A stretch of DNA of 12,051 nt from the NCBI GenBank assembly GCA_024636075.1, contig JAGXHS010000164.1:1-12051 (forward strand). The letters are read 5' to 3'. Position numbers and translations under genes: made by a program. The DNA comes from Propionibacteriaceae bacterium (GTDB lineage: Bacteria > Actinomycetota > Actinomycetes > Propionibacteriales > Propionibacteriaceae). Below, piece after piece: positions 6,620 through 12,051 of the stretch. Position 1 is the first letter of the stretch, and every line of letters starts with the position of its first letter. The notes under the pieces are model-generated. The model saw only the letters and a program-made list of their open reading frames with translations, ran no database searches and was not told the DNA's origin.

Positions 6620-7300
6620 TCACATTCGGGCTCCGGGCTGCAACCAGGGGTTGCTGCGCCGCTCCTGCTCCATCGAGCTGCGCGGACCGTGACCGGGCAA
6701 CACCATGACCGCATCCGGTAGGGCGCTGACCACGCCTTCCAACGTGTGTGCCATCACCTGCGGATCGCCGCGCGGGAGATCGGTTCGCCCGATGGACCCG
6801 GCAAACAGCACATCGCCGGTGAACACGATCGGCTGCCCGGATTCGTCATGGATGCCGAGCAGCGCGCAACCGGGGGTGTGACCGGGCGCGTGCTGCACGG
6901 TGAATCGTAATCCGGCCAGTTCCAGGACGTCGGCGTCGGCATAGTTGCTGACCCGCTGCGGTGCCGTCAGTGTGGTGCTCCCGAACAGACTCAGCAGCAA
7001 CGGAGCTGCAATTGATCCGATGCCGGCCAACGGATCGGTCAGCAGATGTTGGTCGTCGGCATGGATCAGCACCTCGACGGAATGTCGATCGGCGATCTCC
7101 GCCGCCGCTGCGACATGGTCCACGTGGCCATGGGTGGTGAGCACCGAGGCGACGCGCAGGCGCTGTTCGGCGACGATCCGCTGAACGGTGTCAGCAGCCG
7201 CCATCCCCGGGTCGATCACCACACACGGCTCGCCGGCGGCTGCGGCCACCACATAGCAATTCGCCTGCCACGGACCGGCCGGAAATGACGTGATGAGCAC
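6620..7300 (-). CDS. Metallo-beta-lactamase-fold hydrolase, glyoxalase II-like
   Basis: A 226-residue soluble hydrolase with all metal-binding motifs of the glyoxalase II branch. THGHVDH (56-62) gives His57, His59, Asp61 and His62; APGHTPG gives His141; FTGDVLF gives Asp163; LPGHGP gives His204. The N-terminus FPAGPWQANCYV is typical of the small actinobacterial hydrolase that precedes hisS. Likely role: hydrolysis of a thioester such as an S-acyl thiol conjugate; the substrate cannot be told from sequence. GTG 7300 was chosen because it gives the family N-terminus. The frame extends further upstream to 7417, but that would overlap the divergent DUF349 gene. A TAGGGT 7 nt before the GTG suggests a leaderless transcript; an AGGGTGG in the same place could alternatively act as a weak ribosome binding site. 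Confidence 0.88.
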   Translation of the reverse strand: MLITSFPAGPWQANCYVVAAAAGEPCVVIDPGMAAADTVQRIVAEQRLRVASVLTTHGHVDHVAAAAEIADRHSVEVLIHADDQHLLTDPLAGIGSIAAPLLLSLFGSTTLTAPQRVSNYADADVLELAGLRFTVQHAPGHTPGCALLGIHDESGQPIVFTGDVLFAGSIGRTDLPRGDPQVMAHTLEGVVSALPDAVMVLPGHGPRSSMEQERRSNPWLQPGARM

Positions 7301-7331
7301 ATCAACCACCCTATCGGGCAAGATGGTGACC
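7301..7331. promoter_or_regulatory. Divergent promoter region between the MBL hydrolase and DUF349 genes
   Basis: These 31 bases must serve both genes. On the minus strand TAGGGT (7313-7308) is 7 nt from GTG 7300. On the plus strand CAAGAT (7319-7324) is 7 nt from ATG 7332. TANNNT-like -10 elements 6-7 nt before a start codon are the usual sign of leaderless transcription in actinobacteria. No good -35 is visible on either side, and the plus-strand element matches only weakly. Confidence 0.4.
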
Positions 7332-8576
7332 ATGAACGCTACTACCACTGGTTCCGAGTTCGGCCGAGTTGATGATGACGGCACGGTGTACCTCATCACC
7401 GCCACGGGCGAACGCATGGTGGGTCAAGTGCCCGATGTCAGCCCTGAGGAGGCAATGGGCTTCTTCACTCGACGATTCCAGACCCTGGAAACAGAGGTGA
7501 AGCTGCTCGAGGACAGGGTGGCGGCCGCGGCACTCTCACCCGAAGAGGCCCGCAAGCGGATCGCGGCCGAGCGCACGAACGTGACCGAGGCGAATGCTGT
7601 CGGTGACATGGATTCGCTGACCGCACGACTGAGCGCACTGGAGCCGAAACTCGCCGAGCAGAGCGAGAAGCGCAAGGCGGAGAAGGCAAAGGCAGCGGAG
7701 CGGGCCAGGGCGGACAAGGAGACGATGGTCGCCGAGGCGGAGAAGATCGCGGCCGGCACCGACTGGCGTGGCGGGGTGAACCGGTTCCGGGCGCTGTTGG
7801 ATCGTTGGAAGGCGCTCCCCCGGATAGATCGCAGCACCGACGACGAGTTGTGGCACCGCTTCTCGAATGCGCGAACCACCTACACCCGCCGACGCAAGGC
7901 CCAGTTCGCCGAACAGGCCGAGAAGCGTGAATCGGCCCGCAGGATCAAGGAGAAGATCATCACCGAGGCCGAGCCGCTGGCCTCCAGCACGGATTGGGGT
8001 CCCACCTCGGGCGCGTTGCGGGATCTGATGTCCCGGTGGAAGGCAGCAGGACCTGCTCCACGCGAGGTGGACGACAAGCTGTGGGCCAGGTTCCGAGGCT
8101 TGCAGGACACCTTCTTCGAAGCCCGCACCGCTGCGCAATCCGAGCTGGACGCCGAGCTCGGTGAGAACCAGCAGGCGAAGGAAGCCCTCTTGGACGAGGC
8201 GGAGGCCAGCATCCTGCCGGTCACCGACTACCAGCAGGCCCGGGCCGGGTTCCGCACTTTCCTGGAGAAATTCAACGAGCTCGGCAAGGTGCCCCGCGAC
8301 GCCATCCGTCCGCTGGACAACCGGGTCAAGGCTCTGGAAAAAGCGGTGAAGGCTGCCGAGGACGAAGAGTGGCGGCGCACCGATCCGGAGGCCCGCAAGC
8401 GCGCCGAGGACATCGTCAGCACCTTCAGCGCCCAGATCGACCGGCTGAGCAACCAAGCAGAAAAGGCGGAAGCGGCCGGTAACACCCGCAAGGCCTCGGA
8501 GGCCCGGGAGACGATCGAGACCTATCGCAGCTGGTTGGACCAGGCGCAGAAGGCTCTGGACGAATTCAGCGGCTGA
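7332..8576 (+). CDS. DUF349 domain protein with three repeats
   Basis: A 414-residue, highly charged, Ala/Glu/Lys/Arg-rich and largely helical protein without signal or membrane segments. A short N-terminal domain (about 8-32, EFGRVDDDGTVYLIT...GERMVG) is followed by a coiled coil (about 44-135) and three DUF349 repeats near 131-198, 207-270 and 284-345. The first two share a 'E-A-E-x-x-A-x-x-T-D-W' opening, 'RWKA' and a 'D-D-x-L-W-x-R-F' signature; the third is divergent and lacks the Trp residues. A final coiled coil follows (about 350-410). The molecular function is unknown to me; nucleic-acid or complex scaffolding is only a guess. ATG 7332 is preferred because it precedes the conserved EFGRVDDDG segment and has a possible leaderless promoter; ATG 7323 and 7290 are alternatives in frame, the last overlapping the divergent gene. 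It converges on rel. Confidence 0.85.
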   Translation: MNATTTGSEFGRVDDDGTVYLITATGERMVGQVPDVSPEEAMGFFTRRFQTLETEVKLLEDRVAAAALSPEEARKRIAAERTNVTEANAVGDMDSLTARLSALEPKLAEQSEKRKAEKAKAAERARADKETMVAEAEKIAAGTDWRGGVNRFRALLDRWKALPRIDRSTDDELWHRFSNARTTYTRRRKAQFAEQAEKRESARRIKEKIITEAEPLASSTDWGPTSGALRDLMSRWKAAGPAPREVDDKLWARFRGLQDTFFEARTAAQSELDAELGENQQAKEALLDEAEASILPVTDYQQARAGFRTFLEKFNELGKVPRDAIRPLDNRVKALEKAVKAAEDEEWRRTDPEARKRAEDIVSTFSAQIDRLSNQAEKAEAAGNTRKASEARETIETYRSWLDQAQKALDEFSG

Positions 8577-8604
8577 ACACGGCTCCCGGCAGCGACGGCA
8601 GGAA

Positions 8605-8636
8605 TCAGTTGCGAAACCGGTCAGTTGCGCAACCGG
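8605..8636. repeat. 16-bp tandem duplication over the rel stop codon
   Basis: Two adjacent 16-base copies differ at one base (position 8614 a, 8630 c): tcagttgcgaaaccgg then tcagttgcgcaaccgg. The second copy (8621-8636) holds the rel stop and last codons RLRN; the first lies in the 44-bp gap to the DUF349 stop. GTTGCGCAAC in copy two is itself a perfect 10-bp palindrome, and GTTGCG / CGCAAC can also pair between copies. No T-run follows, so it is not a typical intrinsic terminator. Confidence 0.85.
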
Positions 8637-10939
8637 TGGGCATCGTAGATGCCGGGAACCTTCTTCACCTGGTTCATCACGTGCGTCAGGTGTGTGGGGT
8701 CGGAGGTCTCGAAGGTGAGGTTGCCCTTGAAGGTGCGATCCTTCGTGGTGCTGATGCTCGCTTCGAGGATGTTGACGTGCACATCGACCATCGCCCGGCT
8801 GACGTCGCTGAGCAGGCCCGGGCGGTCCAGGCCCTCGATCTGGATGGAGACCGGATAGGACTGGTGCGGTGATCCGGTCCACTTCACCGGAACGATGCGC
8901 TCCGGTGAAGTGTGCAGGTTGGCGGCATTCGTGCAGTCGGTGCGGTGCACACTGACCCCCTCGCCCCGGGTGACGAATCCGAGGATCTCGTCACCGGGCA
9001 TCGGAGTGCAGCACTTCGCGAGTTTCACCCGCAGCCCCGCGTCGCCATCGACCTCGATCCCGACATCGTCGTGGCGGTTCCGTCGCCGGCGCCGTTGCGG
9101 CACGATGGGGCGATCGCCGAATGACTCATCGGTGCCGCCTTCGGCGCTGAGCTTCTGCACCACCAGTTGCGGACTGACAGTGCTTTCCCCCACAGCCGCG
9201 AACAGCGCGTTGACGTCGGCGATCTTGAGCTCGTGCGCCACAGCGGTCAGGTGTTCGATGGTGAGCAGTCTCTGCAGTGGCAGGCCGGCCTTGCGCAGGT
9301 GGCCGGCCAGGAGTTCACGGCCCCGCTCGGTGGATTCCTCGCGGCGTTCCCGGGAGAAGAACGCCTTGATCTTGCTCTTTGCGCGCTGGCTGGTGACGAA
9401 TGTCAGCCAGTCCCGACTGGGCCCGGCACTCTCCGACTTGGAGGTCAGAATCTCCACCACATCGCCGCTGGTCAGCGCGGAATCCAGCGGCACCAACCGG
9501 CCGTTCACCCGGGCTCCGATGCAACGGTGCCCCACTTCGGTGTACACGCTGTAGGCGAAGTCGACCGGTGTCGCCCCCTGCGGAAGGGCGGTGACGTCGC
9601 CCTTCGGGGTGAACACGTAGACCTCGGTGGAGTTGATCTCGAACCGCAACGAATCCAGGAACTCCCCGGGATCGTCGGTCTCTCGGCTCCACTGGTTCAG
9701 GTTGTACACCCAGGAAAGGTCGGTGTCCTCGGCGCCGACGCCCTCCCCGCCGCTCTGCTGCTTGTACTTCCAGTGCGCAGCGACGCCGTACTCCGCCTTG
9801 CGGTGCATTTCGTGGGTACGGATCTGGAACTCGATCGGTTTCGCACCCGGACCGAGCACCGTGGTGTGTAGCGACTGGTACATGTTGAACTTCGGCAGCG
9901 CAATGTAGTCCTTGAACCGTCCCGGCAGCGGGTTCCAGCGATCGTGCATCACGCCGAGGGCGGCATAGCAGTCGCGCTGGTCGTCGACCAGGATGCGGAT
10001 GCCCACCAAGTCATAGATGTCGGAGAACTGGCGGCCACGCACCACCATCTTCTGGTAGATGGAGTAGTAGTGTTTCGGGCGTCCGTACACCACCGCCTCG
10101 ATCTTCGAATCGGCGAGATCCTGACGGACCTGGTTGATCACCTGACGGAGCTGACGCTCCCGTTGCGGCGCGTTGTCGGCGACCAGATGGACAATTTCTT
10201 CGTAGATCTTGGGATTCAGGGTGGAAAAGGACAGATCCTCCAGCTCCCACTTGATGGCGTTCATGCCCAGTCGGTGCGCCAGCGGGGCGAAGATCTCCAG
10301 GGTTTCCCTGGCTATCCGGTCCTGCTTCTCCTGGCGCAGGAAGCGGAGAGTGCGCATGTTGTGCAGGCGATCAGCGAGCTTGATCACCAACACCCGGATG
10401 TCGCGGCTCATCGCGATCACCATCTTGCGCAGGGTCTCGGACTTGGCCGAGTCACCGTAGGTGACCTTGTCCAGCTTGGTGACGCCGTCGACGAGGGCCG
10501 CCACCTCGGAGCCGAAGTCCGCTGTCAGCTGTTCCACCGTGTACGAGGTGTCCTCGACGGTGTCGTGCAACAACCCCGCGACCAGGGTCGGCTCGGTCAT
10601 GCCGAGTTCGGCGAGGATGGTGGTCACCGCGAGTGGATGGGTGATGTAGGGGTCGCCGGACTTGCGAATCTGGCCACGATGGTAGTGCTCGGCAGTGGAG
10701 TAGGCCCGCTCCAGCAGTGCGATGTCGGCTTTGGGGTGGCTGGCTCCGACCACCTTCACCAGCGGGTCGAGCACCGCCGACTGGGAGGATCGGGTCGCGC
10801 CCAGACGGGCCAACCGTTGACGCATGCGCATCCGGGGTTGCTCCGGCCCGGTGCTGAAACGATCCTGGGCAGCGGGCATAGGGCTGCCCGGCGTGCCGGT
10901 GCCCTCTCCGTACGGGCCGTAGATCCCGCTGCTGGTCAT
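8621..10939 (-). CDS. rel: Bifunctional (p)ppGpp synthetase/hydrolase, Rel
   Basis: A 772-residue long RelA/SpoT homologue that makes and degrades the alarmone (p)ppGpp. The N-terminal HD hydrolase domain is intact: His101, the LLHDTVEDT motif (123-131, His125-Asp126) and KLADRLHN (187-194). The synthetase domain (about 285-392) has GRPKHYYSIYQK, DIYDLVGIRI, YQSLHTTV, and RFKD at 341-344, the RxKD form seen in bifunctional enzymes rather than the acidic form of monofunctional RelA. TGS follows at about 438-499, a Cys-containing conserved region around 638-669 (KCCTPMPGDE, HRTDC) and a C-terminal ACT domain from about 695. An ATG at 10939 is preferred to the TTG two codons upstream. It lies 17 bp after apt with no Shine-Dalgarno; a TAGACT just upstream suggests its own leaderless promoter. 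Confidence 0.97.
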   Translation of the reverse strand: MTSSGIYGPYGEGTGTPGSPMPAAQDRFSTGPEQPRMRMRQRLARLGATRSSQSAVLDPLVKVVGASHPKADIALLERAYSTAEHYHRGQIRKSGDPYITHPLAVTTILAELGMTEPTLVAGLLHDTVEDTSYTVEQLTADFGSEVAALVDGVTKLDKVTYGDSAKSETLRKMVIAMSRDIRVLVIKLADRLHNMRTLRFLRQEKQDRIARETLEIFAPLAHRLGMNAIKWELEDLSFSTLNPKIYEEIVHLVADNAPQRERQLRQVINQVRQDLADSKIEAVVYGRPKHYYSIYQKMVVRGRQFSDIYDLVGIRILVDDQRDCYAALGVMHDRWNPLPGRFKDYIALPKFNMYQSLHTTVLGPGAKPIEFQIRTHEMHRKAEYGVAAHWKYKQQSGGEGVGAEDTDLSWVYNLNQWSRETDDPGEFLDSLRFEINSTEVYVFTPKGDVTALPQGATPVDFAYSVYTEVGHRCIGARVNGRLVPLDSALTSGDVVEILTSKSESAGPSRDWLTFVTSQRAKSKIKAFFSRERREESTERGRELLAGHLRKAGLPLQRLLTIEHLTAVAHELKIADVNALFAAVGESTVSPQLVVQKLSAEGGTDESFGDRPIVPQRRRRRNRHDDVGIEVDGDAGLRVKLAKCCTPMPGDEILGFVTRGEGVSVHRTDCTNAANLHTSPERIVPVKWTGSPHQSYPVSIQIEGLDRPGLLSDVSRAMVDVHVNILEASISTTKDRTFKGNLTFETSDPTHLTHVMNQVKKVPGIYDAHRLRN

Positions 10940-10945
10940 TGACAA

Positions 10946-10951
10946 AGTCTA
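10946..10951 (-). promoter_or_regulatory. Possible -10 element for a leaderless rel transcript
   Basis: The minus strand reads TAGACT, a TANNNT match, ending 6 nt before the rel ATG at 10939 and starting just after the apt stop (10959-10957). The 17-base apt-rel gap has no purine-rich ribosome binding site, which makes leaderless initiation or coupling the likely modes. No clear -35 is present. Confidence 0.35.
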
Positions 10952-10956
10952 GTGGT

Positions 10957-11490
10957 TCACACCGACAGCACAGCGGTGCAGTCCTCGATGCCGTCCTCGA
11001 CGAGCTTCGCCCGCCCGCCCAGGGACAGGAGTTCGATCAGGACCGAAACATGCACGACTTCGGCGCCGAGCTTCTTGACCAGGTTCGAGGTGGCGGACAT
11101 TGTGCCGCCGGTGGCAAGCACGTCGTCGATGATCATGACGCGTGATCCGGCGCCGATGGCGTCGGTGTGCACCGTGAGGGTCTCGTGACCGTATTCCAGC
11201 GCGTAGGTCTCGGCGTGGACGTCGCCGGGCAGTTTGCCCGGTTTGCGGACAGGCACGAACCCGGCGCCGAGCCGCAGTGCCACCGGTGCAGCAAACATGA
11301 ATCCACGGGCCTCCATCCCGACCACCACATCGACGTCGGGGGGTGCCATCTCCACCAGTGCGTCGATGGCAGCCCTGAAGCCCTCGGCCGAGGCCAGCAG
11401 CGGGGTGATGTCCTTGAACGTCACCCCCGGCTTCGGGAAGTCCTCGACGTCGCGGATCAGTGACAAGATCAGCTCATGACGGTCGTCCAT
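10957..11490 (-). CDS. apt: Adenine phosphoribosyltransferase
   Basis: A complete 177-residue type I phosphoribosyltransferase, normal length for Apt. It converts adenine and PRPP to AMP in purine salvage in the cytoplasm. The N-terminal FPKPGVTFKDITPLL (18-32) is the Apt-specific hood segment. VVGMEARGFMFA (56-67) and VRKPGKLPG (81-89) are the family's pyrophosphate and flexible-loop regions. The PRPP-binding motif VMIIDDVLATGGTM is at 118-131 with Asp122-Asp123. The ATG at 11490 has a GAGG about 8 nt upstream. It lies only 12 bp after secF and 17 bp before rel, the conserved actinobacterial secD-secF-apt-rel order, so it is probably co-transcribed with secF. Confidence 0.97.
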   Translation of the reverse strand: MDDRHELILSLIRDVEDFPKPGVTFKDITPLLASAEGFRAAIDALVEMAPPDVDVVVGMEARGFMFAAPVALRLGAGFVPVRKPGKLPGDVHAETYALEYGHETLTVHTDAIGAGSRVMIIDDVLATGGTMSATSNLVKKLGAEVVHVSVLIELLSLGGRAKLVEDGIEDCTAVLSV

Positions 11491-11502
11491 GGTTGGCCTC
11501 GA

Positions 11503-12032
11503 TCACTTCTTTCGTTGGTTGCGGGTGGTGCGTTTCGGCTGCTGCCGGGGTCCGACGTCCGGATCACTGGTCCGGGGCTGCGGTTCCGCTGCCTGGTCGT
11601 CGACCGACACGGTGGAAACCTGTACGGCGTACCGCTGGGCCTGGGACGAGACTCCTGGTTCGGGAACGGGCTGTCGGGTGGACTTCGCCCTGGCCCGCTC
11701 GGCACGCCGCTCCAGGTGCGCTCGGTATTCCTTCATTCCCGGCTCCGCTTCGCGCAGCTGTGCCAGCACCGGTGTCGCGATGAAGACCGATGAGTAGGCA
11801 CCGGCGATCATGCCGACGAACATCGCCAGACCCAGATCCTCCAACGGTCCGGTACCCAGGATGAATGCTCCGGTGAACAACAGCGCACCCACCGGCAACA
11901 CGCCGATCAGGGTGGTGTTCAGCGAGCGGACCAGCACCTGGTTGATCGCATTGTTCGCTGCCGTGCTGTAACTGATCTGCTGCCGTTCCAGGTTGGCGAC
12001 GTTCTCGCGCACCTTGTCGAACACCACGACCG
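11503..12032 (-). CDS. secF: Protein translocase subunit SecF (C-terminal part, cut by adapter)
   Basis: The frame enters from the right edge and ends at TGA 11505-11503. It covers about the last 176 residues. SecF pairs with SecD and uses the proton gradient to pull secreted proteins out of the SecYEG channel. The visible part begins with VVVFDKVREN, the conserved cytoplasmic loop of SecF, followed by the segment with the last membrane helices (LIGVLPVGALLFTGAFILG and a second stretch LGLAMFVGMIAGAYSSVFIA). A polar, Pro/Arg/Lys-rich cytoplasmic tail of roughly 85 residues closes the protein. No start is available: the genomic sequence stops at 12032, after which adapter bases replace the real secF codons. 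Twelve bases separate it from apt. Confidence 0.93.
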
Positions 12033-12051
12033 CTGTCTCTTATACACATCT
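12033..12051. other. Tn5/Nextera mosaic-end adapter (sequencing artefact)
   Basis: The last 19 bases, CTGTCTCTTATACACATCT, are identical to the Tn5 mosaic end used in Nextera libraries. They interrupt the secF reading frame in the middle of a conserved motif. They are untrimmed adapter, not a genomic insertion: nothing follows and no transposon sequence is present. The first base or two could match the genome by chance. Confidence 0.97.

Noticed and set aside
8577..8620. Bidirectional intrinsic terminator between the DUF349 and rel genes
   Set aside because: Pairing between repeat copies is possible, but no stable GC stem with T-run is seen on either strand.
8605..8636. The repeat as the start of a CRISPR-like or satellite array
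   Set aside because: There are only two copies with no spacer, one overlapping the rel coding end.
7536..8882. Open frame of 448 codons on the minus strand across the DUF349 gene and the end of rel
   Set aside because: It is antisense to DUF349 and out of frame with rel, with Pro/Gly/Arg-rich composition and no motif.
9944..10942. Open frame of 332 codons on the plus strand
   Set aside because: It is antisense to the conserved Rel catalytic domains; a shadow frame.
11564..12049. Open frame of 161 codons starting MCIRDS on the minus strand
   Set aside because: Its start codon is inside the Nextera mosaic-end adapter and it overlaps secF in another frame.
12033..12051. Mosaic-end sequence as evidence of a real Tn5 insertion in secF
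   Set aside because: Only the 19-base end is present at the very edge of the contig; untrimmed adapter is far more likely.

Overview
The window is a chromosomal segment from a high-GC Actinomycetota bacterium; the genus cannot be named from sequence alone. Evidence for the phylum: dense gene packing, frequent GTG starts, the classic secF-apt-rel order on one strand, hisS preceded by a small glyoxalase-II-like hydrolase, and a three-repeat DUF349 protein next to rel. The HisRS is the subtype I associate with Propionibacteriales-like lineages. Nearly all genes are on the minus strand, and the only plus-strand gene is the DUF349 gene. Both ends are cut: rarA runs off the left edge. At the right edge secF is interrupted by 19 bases identical to the Tn5/Nextera mosaic end, which is sequencing adapter and not genome.

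Reading the minus strand from right to left: secF (3' part), apt and rel (11503-12032, 10957-11490, 8621-10939) form the conserved secretion / adenine salvage / stringent-response cluster. A convergent DUF349 gene (7332-8576, plus) faces rel. A 16-bp tandem duplication covers the rel stop codon between them. DUF349 and the metallo-beta-lactamase-fold hydrolase (6620-7300) diverge from only 31 bp, and neither has a strong Shine-Dalgarno. hisS (5229-6560) follows.

Next is a 160-bp gap holding overlapping CTACG palindromes at a likely promoter. It drives a 473-residue flavin-dependent nitronate monooxygenase/PfaD-like protein (3647-5068) with a four-cysteine C-terminal segment. Downstream lie a terminator-like hairpin and the remnant of a ferredoxin-reductase-type oxidoreductase (3234-3587), a decayed gene between the flavoenzyme and aspS.

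The last unit is aspS - tyrosine phosphatase - rarA (1322-3166, 525-1325, 1-528). Both junctions are 4-bp ATGA overlaps, so the three genes are probably co-transcribed and translationally coupled. AspRS carries His31 and Gly81, the combination linked to non-discriminating enzymes that also charge tRNA-Asn.

Most of the window is housekeeping: translation, secretion, (p)ppGpp and recombination. The unusual points are the operator-controlled flavoenzyme with its decayed partner, the embedded phosphatase, the duplicated rel terminus, and the adapter artefact. I did not find a convincing new multi-gene defence or mobile system.
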